From Ectocarpus siliculosus (Eukaryota > Sar > Phaeophyceae > Ectocarpales > Ectocarpaceae), in the NCBI GenBank assembly GCA_000310025.1, contig FN649737.1, forward strand, positions 1,141,367 through 1,205,366: a stretch of DNA of 64,000 nucleotides, read 5' to 3'. Every line of letters begins with the position of its first letter. Positions within the stretch are counted from its first letter, which is position 1. The notes under the pieces were generated by a model. The model did not search any database. It was not told the DNA's origin and saw only the letters and a list, made by a program, of their open reading frames with translations. Below are positions 26,212-38,474 of this stretch, piece after piece. The position numbers were made by a program, and so were the translations under genes.

Positions 26212-29200
26212 TTTTCGAGAGGGGAGGGCGAAGGGTTACGACAGCTACACATACTGGCACTACGGCAGGGACGAGTGTCTCACTATCCACACCGGGAGCT
26301 ATCTGAATGACTGCATCTGCCGCTGAAGAACAAGCTGCGCATGCAAACCAAAGCGCGCTCGCCGTCTCGGTGGAAGAGGAAAAAACAGGAACAGAAGTCG
26401 GAACCATGGTTGGTTCGCGCGTAACAAGACCAATGATCCACGTTGGCAACAACTGAAGGAAAAGCGGATAAATCTTCGCGAAAGGGAAGAGGCGTCTACA
26501 TTGACAGTCTACGCATCACGACCCATGTAGAAAGAGCGACAATAAAACACGAAACAGCACAAACACGTGTAGTTAGTGCGGAAATGCGTGAGACCGAACG
26601 TGACAACATCGACGTTTTTCCTCTTGTGCACTCTCGAGGGCGGGGAGCGGCCACCACCACAGAAAAACATTGCGCACCCACACACACAGCCGGCCACCAA
26701 ACACGCCTACACTGACCTGCCGTAGTGGTACATGAGCTCCACCAGACCGTCATCCACAATCGTTCGCTCGGCCAGCCCTCCCCCCCCTCCGTTGTCCGGC
26801 CCCTGTCCCGTGATGCCCGCACCCTCCCCTCCTTTCTCAGTACACGCCTTCCCCGACCTCGCAACCCTGGTTCTGATTGGCAGACCAGCGACGCAAGACC
26901 TTGAAGGTGAAATCGACTCCCGGTCTCCCACCCCACTGTCTCCACCGTTCAATCTTCTCTCCCCGCCAGCAGCACCACCGCCAGGAACGCTGGGGCCAAG
27001 AGAGAAGTGGACACGGTCGAACAGCCCCTCCACGTCTTCGACGTGCCGCCTCCTGAGCTCCTCGAAACCCAACCCGGCCGCCGCTTCCACCCTGGCTAGG
27101 CATCGCCGTCGCAGGCCCTCCGTCTCATCATCGCCATCATCATCTCGCGCTTTCTCCTCGGTCACGACCGAAACTAACATCATAGCCTCGCTGCTCGCCT
27201 CGGCAGCGGAGAGAGCGATCCGGTGTCTTGGGGTCGGGTTCCGGGTGGGTGGTGCCTGCCCGGCATTCCCTTGTGAGGGCCCCCCGCGGGAGGGACCTTC
27301 TGCCAGCCTCGCCATCATGCCCGCGTTTCGCGCCGGGGGGCCGCCGGGAGCATCGGCCAGTCTCGCCATCATGAGCTTTTCCTCGGGAGTCTGTGGGACG
27401 GATGGGGGGAGCAAGGGGAGATTGAGTCCATGTCCTGCCTTCATGAGACTTGCAAAAGAGGATCCTTGGCGATGTCTGCACGACGGGCTGAAAGGAAAAA
27501 CTGGGCGCCATTGCTGGCTGGCTTTCCGACAAGCCAACAAAGAGATTCGGGGAAATTGTGACCTGACGCTGTGCTGAAGGAGCCCCGCTCAGACAAGTGC
27601 ATAGCACCGGTCGGGAAAGCGAAAACAAGTGTTCCATTGTTTGGGGGCAGCTGTCGAACCATACCGTCATCTCAAAACAAATCAAAGCGACGCTACACTA
27701 TCGGAGCATTTCCCCCCTACTTTCCACTAGAGAATCCCCCATGTTTCGTTTGAGGGAACGGGTCTTCAGCACCAACGGCAGAACAACGCAGCAGCCGACC
27801 ACTCGACGACGAGACTCGAAAAGACGACAGCACTTCAACTCAAGCACGAGTACACAGCATGGGGTGCGGACCTACCTCCTTGTCACCAGCAGGTCCTTCG
27901 GGACGATGTCGCTCACGCGGCGAACTCGGATCGACGTATTCCTCCGTGACGACCCCCGACCCCTCCCCGACCGACGGAAACACCGCCACACACACGTGGA
28001 AACCCATCTCGGCTTTCTCGCCGTTCCTCCCGGAGGGCCGGTAAAGACCGACGTAAGCGCCTGCGCCCCAGCCTACCGTGTCCCCGCCGGCGCCTCCGTT
28101 TTCGTGGCGTTGAGCTCGCGGGGGGGGCGGCGGGGGGAGTCGACCCGCCGTGGTAAAGTGCGATTTTCCTTGCCGTTTCGGCGTCGCCACGAGGCTGTGT
28201 ACGGGTGCACGGCCGCGCGAATTGAGGGGGGGGATGAGGGAGTGTTTGCGTCCGAAAACACATCAGATCTCATCGCTGCATGGATCAATGTTTCCCGCCG
28301 CATGTCGCTTTGATGACTTAATCGTTTGTTGGGTGTGTCTCTGCTCACGGGATCTCTCTGTACAAACAAGAGAGGGATAGACGCCGAGCGCTTCATGTGT
28401 CTGTTTTCAACAGCCAACCCCGGCGTATTTCCTCTCTGCGAAACAAAATAATGTTCTCACTCGCATAAGCCGTTTGCTTCCTCGCGTGCACCCCACCGGC
28501 CAGCGTGCCCCCGACCCCTCACCCCGCAGCTTCGAAGACAATAGCGAAAACACCAAGCAAGGCCCTAACCCGACAAAACTCTTCCCCTTCCCCTCAAGTC
28601 CACCAGTCTGTACCACACGCACGCAGCACCCAAGAAGGCAGATGCGTGTCGCACGTGCTTACCTCAAGCAGCCTCTCCCGCTCTCCTCCTCCTTGCAGCT
28701 CAGGCGCATCGCCAGCACACCGTCCACGTTGCTGGCAAACGCCTCCCTGTGGTGCACCAAGCGGCGCTCGCGCTGGCCTCTGCTCGCGCCAAAGCCGAGG
28801 CCGAGGCCGAACCCGCCGCTGTCAGGCGGACCCTTGGAGCTGAATGTGGCCTCCGCTAAAAAAAACAAGACAACGGAGACGGGGAAAACCGATGGGTGAC
28901 AGCTTGCTGCAAGAACGCTTCCGGCTGGGAAAAAAATGTGCCCGGCACAGGGACGTTATGTGTGAGACAGCGGGGTTTGGGTGAAGAAAATAGTCGAAAA
29001 CAACACGGGGGGGGGGGGGGTCACAATGGCCGGGTTCGCTTGAATCCAAGGTCAGGGAGGACAAGCCGAACTATCGAAGGCCAAAAATGGCGACTAGCGA
29101 AGGGAGAAAAAATTACGCCATACACGAAAGACACGTTCTCGTTGGACCAAAACCACGCCGGCGTCACAAAAAAAGGCAAGACAGCAGTGACGAATATAGT

Positions 29201-32200
29201 AGCCGTGAGTGAAAATCCTCGACTTCACCACCAAACAGAAACGACAGCGGGTGGTGTACACTTCGATGAGCAGCGGCTATCTACGGCTGAGAAGACAGGT
29301 TCCGGTGACGAGGGGGTAAAACACCAATACCAATACGCAGAACGAGTGTTGGCTGGACTGCAAGAAAACAATGCACGAAAACGAAAAACAAAAAAGGCAA
29401 GCACCACAGAGGCAAGGTGAGAAAAACAAAAACAAAAAAAAGTGTCGGTGCTACGTTCTTCCTTTGTGACCCCGGCTGATCAATCAAGTATACCGAACGG
29501 AGCAAACTGGCGCCAAGACTGGATTAGATTAGACTAGATTAGATTAGATTAGATTAGATGGGACGAAAACACACATACGACACACGACACACGACACTCA
29601 CCGGTGCCGTTGTTGAGGTGCAGGTGGCGAATGTACCCGTCGACGGGCCCCTCCTCCCGCTCCCCTCCCGCCTGCTGGCCGCCGCCTTCGCCGAACTCCA
29701 AGTGCAGTTCCCCCGCATACTCGAAAGACCCCACGAAGCCTTCTGGGCTGGTGGGCATGCGGCCCGCAGCCTCCTGGGCAGCGTGAACATCTCCATCAAG
29801 GAGCGATTCCCGTGCACTCCGAAACTTGTCATACCTTTGGAAGCGGACACAAACAAGGGGGGGGGCGTAGTGAGGTTTTGGGGGCAGCACGGCGGCACAA
29901 GACAAGACCAGACCGTGGCGCCCGGCACGGTATTGAGGTGGCGTCGGCGCTGCGCTGGGAATGTCTACTGCAGGTGGGGCGGCGGTGGTTATGAACTACC
30001 AGGCGCCGCTTGGTCATGGCGATCCGCGGCTGTGTCGCGGCAACGTTGCCTACCTGACTAGCGGCCAGTACCAAGAGCAGAAAGGGCACCCAACGTGGAA
30101 TAAAACCGTAAGGAAACACCGTAAAAGGAATCGGAAACGAAAGAGAACGGCCGGGGATAGTTGGGCCGTTCGCTCGGAGGGATGCAACGACACCCGGCCA
30201 GGTGCCTTGAACGCTTGAGCTGCTGGCTGGTGCTTTCGAGATTCGTGGGGCTACACGCTATGCGGTCCTTTTCCACATCATGACCGCGTCCGGCACACCA
30301 CAACATTCACCAAGCTTATGACGCATGTGACAATGAACGAACGGTGACAAAAGAGTCGTAAAACAGACGACACACCTGGAGCGAACTGTGTTAGCAACGT
30401 TCAGGGCGGGAAAAACGGCGTTCTGAATCGAACCAATACCACTACCACGGCACAAGCGCAAAGAGCAGGACGCCACCATTATTTAGCGAAAAGCACTATG
30501 TGCAAGTACATGGCAAATGGTAAGAGGCAAAAAAGCGGCGGCATTCTGCGCAAACACGGGTATGGCTAAATACGTAGACGGGAACTGTTGTTTCGAATGA
30601 CAAATCTAGCACGTCATACCCAAGTCATGTATGTAAGGTGCAAGGTGTATGTGTGTATGTATAGGCTGCCGTGTAGTTGCCCACCTGTCCGGAGACAGCG
30701 GGAAACCCGAGGTAGCCCCGCCTGCCTTAAGTTTTCCCTTTCCTGCCCACAGACTGCCATGGCTCATGAACATGGTGTCCTAAGTTTGGTTCAGAGGCGA
30801 GCACAGCAAAATGTGATAGGGAGAAAAGCACGCACAAACACCAGAGGAAGGTGAACTTTTCATACCCATCATGCTCCGAGAGATTGTCGCCTAAATAGCG
30901 TTTCCTGCGCTGTCATTCACCCAAGGATAGAGGATAGAGATAATAGAGACAATTTGCTCCATGCAAGATTGAAAAACTCTCCAGCACGATACATACGACT
31001 ATAGTATGTACTCGACGCAAGGCAGACCCGGCACGGCGACAGTGAAAAGGAAGTGATGCAGTGGTGAAGTGATGACATGAAAAGGAAGCGATGAAGTGAT
31101 GCATGGCATGTCCGACACAACGTCCGTGTCAGCTAGCTACTTTAGCTGTGAGGGGAGACAAGAGTGGCTACCGTTTTGTGTATGGTACGTGAGATTGTGC
31201 TAGAAAGCTCCAAATGGCGACCTGGGAGAAATAACTGCCGACGTAGTACAATAGATGCTCGGGAGCATCGAAAAAAACATTCGAGGAGTTGGATGCGGAG
31301 GTTTGGGACGTGTGAGATGGGTAACAATAACATTTTCAACACATAGGGGAGTCAACGAAAGGAGGGAGGGATGGAGGGAGAGCGAGAATGTAGCTTGCTC
31401 TTTCTGTCTACCTCCTTCTGTCTTCCTCCTCTCTGTCTCTCTTTCTCCCTGTCTGCCTCCCTGCCTGCCTCTCTCTCTCTCTATCTCTATCTCTGTTGCT
31501 CTCTCTCCTTCATCAATAGTTCTTCGTTATCGCACCTTAAACGTCCCCATGCCCAACATCGCCCCAAGATACCCGTTGCCCAGGGCGTAGCTCGTCGTCC
31601 AATCTGCACCAGGCTCGTCATCCCAAACGTCAAGGGCATGGACACCTATAGTAAAATAGCAGAACGGATCACAAAGAACGGCAGATATGCAAATGATTGT
31701 CCTGAGGGGTGTGTGTGGGGGGGGAGGGAGACCTGCTCCTCTCCTCCAGCGCTCTTAAGGGGCACGTCGGGATTGATTCATGTACGAGAAAATCGTCTGG
31801 CTTCGCGAGAGGAAGTCAACAACCACTTGTGGTGCAAATCGACCTCTAAATCAGCGCATGCGTCGATTGGGTCCAAAGATATCTCGAAGAACCCCTCATG
31901 TATTGGACATCTGTGGCTTGCCGTCTGGACCTGTGCAGGTTACACAGGGTCACTTGCCTGGTAGAGGTCACTGGTAGAGTTAGGCCACGACAGTTCTCAC
32001 GTGAGGACAACAGCACAACACTATGTAACATTCGACTACGACAATGGCCACAACCACGACGATGACGACAACAACTTTCAACTATGGCAACGAAGACAAC
32101 AGAAGCAACAACAGCAGCAACAATAGCAGCGACACCATTCAACGATTACCACGACGATGCCAGCAACACACGTGTTGCCCCCAATGGAAAAATTACCATT

Positions 32201-35200
32201 TTTATTTTATTTTGCAGACATTACAAATCCTGGAATCACAACCCCTGGCGGTCCCTCCGCATGGAGTTTTGAGTTATTCTGCTCTACCTCTCGCTGTGGT
32301 GCTGATCCCTAATCGTGTACATCCGATATGCCTTGCTCACACATATAGACGCCCACACCCCGATTTCTGTCAGGTTTGGTTAAGGTTAGGTGTTCAGCAA
32401 ACGACGTTGAAAGTTCGGTGCGTGCTTCCAGGCTTGGATTTCTAGTTCGAAGTATGATGTTTTCGGAGGTAGACGCATGATCGCTGTTGACGCATATCTG
32501 CTGACCACGCTGCTGACTACTTGAGCATAAACTTGAATTTGGGCCGACTTTCGCAGGCCAACTGCGCTCCCTGCAGTGCTGATCCCCAATCGCGCACATC
32601 ATAACATCGTTCTATGGTCTTTGATCTCCACTGTGGCCAAGTATCGGCGGAATCGGGGGACTGCAGTGTTTCAGCAATCCTAGGTGAAAGTTGGCTCACA
32701 CGAGCTGAAAAGGTTGCGCGCAGCAGCAGAAAGCTGGTTCAACTCAGATGTGATCGTGAGGCATTTCTCACATCCAAAGCAAAATTAAATGGTGAAAACT
32801 GCTTTCCGATGGAGGGTATGACCTGCGTGAGGTGCCTGTGTACTTTGGTGGCACGCCGAGGTCTGTGTGAGGAGCACGCGGTGGTGAAAGGACTGGGCTC
32901 AGCCATGTCCAATCTGGGGAGGGGATGAAACAAAATTGACCCCGCTGAAACCGTCGGCGTGATTTTTTGTCTGTACTTTTTTCAATTTTGTGTAGGGGGC
33001 AACACGTGTGGCAACAACGACACGCACCGGCGGGAGGCTCCGCGGCAGCGTCAGGGCAGCACTGCACCGGCGGCGGGGGGGGTTCCTTGCCGTACCTTGG
33101 CTTCGGAATGGTCTTATCTTCCTCATCTCTGACGACGCCTGTCACAGGACACAAGCAGGGGACGTATGGGGATATGGAATGGCGGGTGCTACGGGCCAGG
33201 GTCGGTTTCTTGCTGGATAGACACGAGCAGACGCCAAGCATGCTACATAGGAGTGTCACAGTAGACACTTCCTTGTAACCCCCCTCCCTCCCGCAAATCT
33301 AACAAGATGCAAAAATCTAAGGAATTATTTTCTTGCGTGCAGCCTTGGGTAGTTTGTACATGAAAATCGGTATCTGAATTTGGGACCGGACCCACACGGT
33401 GCTGTCTCCGTTGGACGGGATGGTCCAAGAACTGGGACGAGTGTGGGACGAAAACCTGTTGAACACTCGCTCGAAATCGGACAAAGTCATGCTACAATAC
33501 ACAGCTAGACTGACAACAGTGCCAAACGTGCCCGCTGCCTACCTGTCCGATAGAGCAATAAACGTCTTTGCAGTGTTGCTACGTGTCGCACTGCACGGAT
33601 CACCGACCGGCGGCAAGCCGCCTTTCGCATTTCGACTTTTGCATTCCACCACAAGCAGCACGAACACGCAGATTGATTGGGGGATACACACCTGATCTCA
33701 ACCCTGGGACACCTTCGTTTCGCGTGCCCCCCGCGTCCTTAAGCCAGCAGATCATCTCCTTCAACTGCAGGGTCCACTTGAGGCAGCGCCCGTCCCTCAC
33801 GCAGAGCGATCGACATTCCTTTAAACACGCAAAACAAATAGAATCGGTCATCAGCAATGCCAAGATGGCATGCGAGACAGAGAGCGAACAACTCCGGGGT
33901 AAGGCGTAAGGAACTAGGACCCGGGCCAACCAGGACAGTCACATCCACGAAAGATTTTCGAGCGCGCGCTGGTTCTTGTGGCCACGGGGGCTAGCTAGGC
34001 AGACACAACGACCGATGATAGTTCTAACTGATGCTATAGACTCTCCCACTTGTATTGTTCCTCCCCGCCTCATCCATAGCTCCGACCCCCGAACAACCGC
34101 AGACGCTTTGGCCTATGACCGGGCACGCTGGGGTTATGGCGGGGGGCGGGGGGGGGGGGGGGGGGAGGCGCAGCTGCACACCCAGCAGAGGATCCAGCAA
34201 CGGAATACGAACAACAGTCAAAGGCACGCTTCGACAAGGCGTTATTAAGGGTGGCGTATTTCACGATATCCGAAACGAAAAGAAACCGCGAGAGTCTCAC
34301 ACACCTTCTCGTCCTCGACGTTCAAAGGCCCGACTCCTTGTATGTCTCCTCCCTTGTAGTCGACGCTGTGGTAGACGCTTTTCAGCAGCGTAGTTTTTTT
34401 TCCTGTCGCCGTGGACGGCCTCTCCTTGGGTGTCTGAATCGAAGGGAGGGGGGGCGGGCGTTGCAGAGGGGGTGGTTGTCGAACTCCTTGGTCTACGTTC
34501 ACCTCGTCCCCGCCAGCCGCGTCGCCGCCGCCACCGCCGCCTTCTGAAGGCAGAGAGATCCTCCCTCCACCCTCTCCCATGCCCCTTACCCCTCCCCTGT
34601 ATTCTTGCGGGGCCACCTCGACAGGACGCTTCTCGTCGACGTTTTCTCGTGGTAGGCGCGTCAACTGGATCACCTGCACAAGTATTGTAGGGCGTACAAG
34701 TCTTGTGTGCAATTCACCCGCGCAATGTATCAGAAAAGCTGTCTGGGAACATCCTTGGTCGATCTTGGAATTTGGGGACCCAAAAATCCATTGGAGCTCG
34801 ACCTTTAGGAGTGCAAACACTGCGGCAAACAAGGCCGGCCGATAGTTGCTTGTTATGGAATAGGTATACTTCACGTTTCGTGGAGCCAAAACTGTATCAC
34901 TCATGGGATCCCATTCGTCAAAACACAATAAATCGGCAATGAACGATCACGCCAGCACTGGCTATGACGCGCTGAGATACCCAGCAGTCAGTGGCCACAA
35001 AAGAGGTGCCTAGTTTGGCGACAGGCCCACTCACCAACCCTGCCCAGAAGCTGAGGAGGACCAGTACTCCTGCGGAGACAATCCAGACAAGCGGGGACCC
35101 GTTGCGAGACCGCCTTCCTCCAGAGGTACGTCTACCGCAAAACAGGGCCGAGTCAAAGAGAGGGGAGATACCGAAGACACGAGAGGGATGTATGGGTGTT

Positions 35201-35274
35201 TTTGAGCATATGTGAGGCGGTGTGGATCGAGCGAGAGTAAGCACGCCGCCGATGCTTCCCAAGATCTGCGCCAA
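15314..35274 (-). CDS. Membrane-anchored PAN-GH95 glycosidase (alpha-L-fucosidase/galactosidase family)
   Basis: Exons, 5' to 3': 35035-35274, 34305-34673, 33692-33818, 31536-31645, 30685-30779, 29602-29834, 28663-28855, 27876-28026, 26717-27390, 25881-25998, 25251-25354, 24596-24742, 24212-24306, 23572-23781, 22892-23047, 20409-20665, 19573-19645, 18824-19040, 17844-17969, 15314-15767. Phases agree throughout, 4149 nt, about 1382 aa. Exon 1 encodes basic residues and one hydrophobic helix ([17 protein letters not shown]), so a type II signal anchor is likely. Exons 2-3 form a PAN domain ([10 protein letters not shown] to ICWLKDAGG). The rest is full-length GH95: [47 protein letters not shown] and the C-terminal LLPALPDEW. 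The Asn pair, Glu and Asp matching the catalytic residues of bifidobacterial AfcA are kept. Expected role: exo-hydrolysis of fucose or galactose ends on wall polysaccharide, in the secretory path or at the cell surface. Exon 1 start and the exon 18/19 junction are least certain. Confidence 0.92.
15911..16442. repeat. Tandem repeat, three copies of a 178-bp unit
   Basis: The unit beginning CTCTCTCATGATAAACAC recurs at about 15913, 16091 and 16269, an exact 178-bp spacing. Copies differ by only a few C/T changes (for example CACTTCC/CACCTCC). The array lies in the last intron of the minus-strand GH95 gene. Near-identity suggests recent expansion. No coding function is seen. Confidence 0.9.
16949..17452 (-). 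mobile_element. Short non-autonomous element flanked by a 10-bp target-site duplication
   Basis: About 484 bp bounded by C runs on both sides, with CATGTTAGTT directly repeated just outside (16949-16958 and 17443-17452). The body includes a block GGTGTTTGCCGTCGGGGTTG-like, a GCGCAAGGGGGATGATCGCA block, and the end block GGGATGCGAGGTCAATGGTC followed by GAGTAC and a C run. It is the reverse complement of the copies at 20.7-21.8 kb. It has no coding capacity and lies in the last GH95 intron. Confidence 0.75.
18204..18345 (-). repeat. Dispersed repeat, inverted partner of 37555-37770
   Basis: Shares with 37555-37770, in reverse orientation, the blocks GGGAAAGTTAGCCTGTGACC, CAAGTGCTAGACTAGTACGG and GAAGGTACTGGGCAGAGAGA, next to (AAC)n on this strand. 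On the minus strand GGATCGATTCC resembles an RNA polymerase III B box (10 of 11 to GGTTCGANTCC). It lies in the GH95 intron between exons 18 and 19, and may be a SINE-like element. Confidence 0.6.
20709..21829 (+). mobile_element. Two head-to-tail copies of the poly-C-ended element, split by a gap
   Basis: Copy one (about 20720-21335) and copy two (about 21450-21830) share long near-identical blocks with each other and, inverted, with 16959-17442. Copy one carries two tandem ~65-bp subrepeats (TTTTACAACGTCGTTGCCAA at about 21192 and 21259). The string GGAAGGGGCGGGGG occurs at both outer ends. The left end is within about 50 bp of the acceptor of GH95 exon 16. Confidence 0.7.
21338..21437. other. 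Assembly gap of 100 N
   Basis: Exactly 100 N flanked on both sides by long G runs inside a repeated element. The round number means the true length is unknown. The repeat and G run probably caused the break. Confidence 0.99.
23805..23980. repeat. Compound purine microsatellite (GA, GACA) passing into CAGC-type repeats
   Basis: GA and GACA runs with a 10-base G run, then repeated CCAG words at about 23930-23975. On the minus (coding) strand this is a long CT-rich tract just upstream of the acceptor of GH95 exon 14 (23781). Confidence 0.85.
26047..26213. repeat. (GA)n microsatellite
   Basis: Nearly pure GA from about 26130 to 26213, with impure GACA sequence before it. On the coding strand of the GH95 gene it is a (TC)n tract ending about 50 nt upstream of the exon 10 acceptor. 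Open frames of Ser-Leu or Arg-Glu repeats across it are artefacts. Confidence 0.9.
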
Positions 35275-37554
35275 CTTCGACGTCCGACCATCGTTGTCGT
35301 CCGCAACGCATCGCGCGCACGGGGTCTATTCCAGGGTTTATATCTGTCAAGACTACATAGTCTTTGGTTGTACGAGCCTACTTTCAGGACACATTTGTGC
35401 GGCGCAGTACGAACACGCCCCCGTCTACCCAGCCTGGTAGTTTCTCATTTCTTGCAAATGGTTGTCTCTAACCAAAGAGTACAAGGTTGGTTACACTTTG
35501 CCGGCTTCACGAGCGAAGCGAGGTTTCCAACCCCCGAACGACGCCCAGAAAATTCCGGTCGCTCTGCGTGTAGCCTCTGTCGTGGCAAGAACAGCGTGCG
35601 CCGTCCACAGGATCTACGATGAAAAATCTCCCAGCACACACGCGTACACAGAACCCACGCGCGAACCAACGGACCACAAAACCTCCATCGGGCGCGGAGC
35701 AATTCCCCGAGAGAACGTCAAGACTGTAGGCTATGGAAGATAGAATCTCCGCAAACACACTCTTGCTACAGTAGTAAGCGGTGCACCTCGCCAACAGGGT
35801 GGTTATTTCGGACGAGGATGAGGCGGTTCGAGGCAGAACATGCGGGGGATTTGGTACAAAGTGTCTCTTTTGCATGCAAGGGAGGCGCTGGAGATACGAG
35901 TACTGCGCAGAGCATACGTCTAGCCTACTCAACATTTGCACCGAGTTTGCATTGTTTTTGGCCAAAGGGGTCAAACACCACAGATACCTGCATATTTGTA
36001 GCTGCAGACGCCATTGCACACACTAGCTTCTATGGACACAATCACACCTGCTCTAACCGGACATAAATTGCGCAAGATACCACCCTCCCTGAACGGAAGT
36101 CAACTCTGTATATTACTCCACGACGATGAGGCTGCTGGAACTAAATCATACGTTTTCGGAAAGCTCTTAATCCGGCGGTACCAACACCGCCATTCTCGCC
36201 ACCGTCACTGTTTCTGCTGCCGGTTATCCTCCATAGCTTTGAAAATCCGACCAGGGGGTGTGGTACCTTACGCAACACAACAGTGTCAACCCTCGTGAGC
36301 GTGCAAGCGTATCATAAGGCGCTATTTGGTTGTGCAATCAGCGTATGCTCCACTGCCTCACCGAAGATGTCGACGCCGTCTCGCATATCCTCTTCCCATC
36401 CTGCGATCCATCCTCTTCTCTACCCATTCCCTGCGAGGAACGCGGCCGGCTGTGGTGCGGAGTTTGTTGCGGTGTAATTATGGCGGAGGGGGGGACGCAT
36501 TTTCACTTGATTGTACCCCCGCCGTCTATTGCCCCCCCTGCCCCACTTTTACAATACACATGAATTGCCAAATTGTAGCCGGCGGGCCAGATTTGCTCAA
36601 CCCGATCTGCTCTGCAGTGACCAATGAGGAGAGCTTCATTGCAAGTCTGGTGCGACGGACACATCCGGCAGTCGATGGATTCGTTGTGTCATGATTGTCG
36701 AAGTATTATTGCTGTATTTAGTCTAATTATATATGTCGCCGAAGAATGATCGATGACCGCGGGGGTACATAGTCTACCCCAAAAAAATGCCTCACGGCCA
36801 ACTTGTCACAGCAGTCCACAGCTGACAGCCTGCAGCCAACACCACTGCTGAGGAGATACGGCTTGTGGCGAACCTGTGCCATAGGTTACTTGCGGGGTGA
36901 GTTTTGGTGTGTCTGTGAGGTTTGTTCGTTGCAACAATAAGCAACAACGAATGAATCTACAAGCTACCACCAACGGTTCTCGGCACTTCCCTACCTACCT
37001 GCACAACAAACCATACGCACCCACCCCGTTTAGATTTCAGCCAGGGTATGCAGCGTCGATTCAGGTATGCATATAGTACCTCGATCATCAACCAAGACGC
37101 CATGACTGCTACAGTTTAACAGCATTAGAGTACAGCAGCAGTGCACCAGCTTGAAGAGCAAGCGCTGGGGGGCTGCGCTGGGGGGGCTGATGATTATTAT
37201 GTATGTGTGTGGGTGTGTGGCACAAGTAAAAAATATATATATAGTCTATTCTAGTTTGGCCGCGTCATCTACATGACTATTGTTATGATTCACGCGCTGC
37301 ATGATGAACACGCCGGGGGCAAACGGATCGGCGAGGAACCGCCACCCACACAAGCCAGCTAGACTGAGTGTGCAACGCCGTGAGCTGTGACCGCGACTCA
37401 CACCCTCCGCTGCTCTGCTGGACAGACCACCTCCTGGCTACCTGTGCCTCTACTCTCTCTCGTTTTGTGTTGGCGTGCCCCCGTTCGCTGCCGCCGAGTT
37501 TTAGAAATGAAATCGCACATGGTGCCGCGGTGCTTTGAAATTCTACCCACGCAG
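35275..37554. other. Gene-free stretch upstream of the GH95 gene
   Basis: The part just above 35274 is the presumed promoter and 5' region of the minus-strand GH95 gene. Nothing coding is recognised. A sentence GATGGATTCGTTGTGTCAT at about 36673 matches the repeats at 37.95-38.25 kb. A short AT run occurs near 37230. Confidence 0.45.
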
Positions 37555-37770
37555 CGGTGTTGTTATTATTGTTGTTGTTGTGGGTGGTGTTGTTGCCGTT
37601 GTTGTGTCTTCACATTAAAAACCGTTCCGGTTCCCCCTCAGTTACTGTCTGTTGTTGTTGTTGTCTTCCGTTCCGTTCTCTCTGCTCAGTACCTTCTTCT
37701 GTCTGTACGAGTCTAACACTTGACGGGGTCGATTTCCGTTGTCACAGGCTAACTTACCCAAAAAAAGTTA
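37555..37770 (+). repeat. Dispersed repeat, inverted partner of 18204-18345
   Basis: TTG-rich start, then CCGTTCTCTCTGCTCAGTAC, GTACGAGTCTAACACTTGAC and a GTCACAGGCTAACTTACCC block, matching 18204-18345 in reverse orientation. The copy is diverged. Both copies read similarly when translated in the matching frame, but this reflects DNA similarity and no protein family is recognised. Confidence 0.6.
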
Positions 37771-37949
37771 TACGAAAATAAAATGGACCCGAAGGGTCCG
37801 CAAGCCAATAAAAGTCAACGACAGATAGTCTAGGCTATTCCGCTCGCCTCTCTGCGCGCTATGCGAGGTAGACTAACCCTATTGGAAAAAGATAGAAACA
37901 GTAAAAAGAAAGAGAAAGAGAAAGGGAAAAAGAAAAAGAAAAAGAAAAC

Positions 37950-38255
37950 GAAACCGTAGACATACAGGTACTTTCTGACGCTATGAATTCATTGCTAATC
38001 TGTCTCAGACTCTATGATAGAGATGGATTCGTTGTGTCATATTAAGAAAAAAAATAAAAAATAAACCAAACTGTCTTCTTGTCTTGTTGAGGCTGTTACC
38101 CACAGGGAAGATCTCTCTGTGTGCTGCTCGGGAAATCGTAGAAATACAGGTAGCCTTCCCCTGACGCTATGGATCCATTGCTAATCTATCTTAGACTATG
38201 TTCTCAGATAGAGATGGATGGATTCGTTGTGTCATAATAAGAAAAAAAAAAGGAA
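37950..38255 (+). repeat. Two direct repeats of about 115 bp, each ending in an A run
   Basis: Units at about 37950-38062 and 38131-38255 share TAGAxATACAGGTA, TGACGCTATG, TTGCTAATCT, GATGGATTCGTTGTGTCAT and then an A-rich tail. The 3' A tail on the plus strand is SINE- or LINE-like. A piece of the same unit occurs at about 36673. Confidence 0.65.
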
Positions 38256-38474
38256 TAGAAGATAGAGCAGATGGAGAGAAGCAAAGGGAACGAGAAAGAC
38301 ACAGACAGAGACAGACACACGTCTTAGCGACAAACAACAAACAAACAAACAGAACACAAAACAACACAAGGCCAAGCGGGCCACTCGAGCCAGCCCATGC
38401 ACGTCATCGCTCGCGGGGGGTTGGTGCAATGGTGCAGTGCTGGGGGCGGGAGGGAGATAAGTCAAGCAAGAGGT

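Noticed and set aside
25866-26252. Ser-Leu and Arg-Glu repeat proteins over the GA tract
   Set aside because: They are translations of a (GA)n microsatellite; only the GH95 exon 25881-25998 inside is real.
26732-27577. 281-codon plus-strand open frame
   Set aside because: It is the antisense shadow of GH95 exon 9 (26717-27390), which carries family motifs on the minus strand.
31536-31645. GH65 N-terminus
   Set aside because: LGNGYLGA also occurs in GH65, but all later exons carry GH95 motifs and join in frame.
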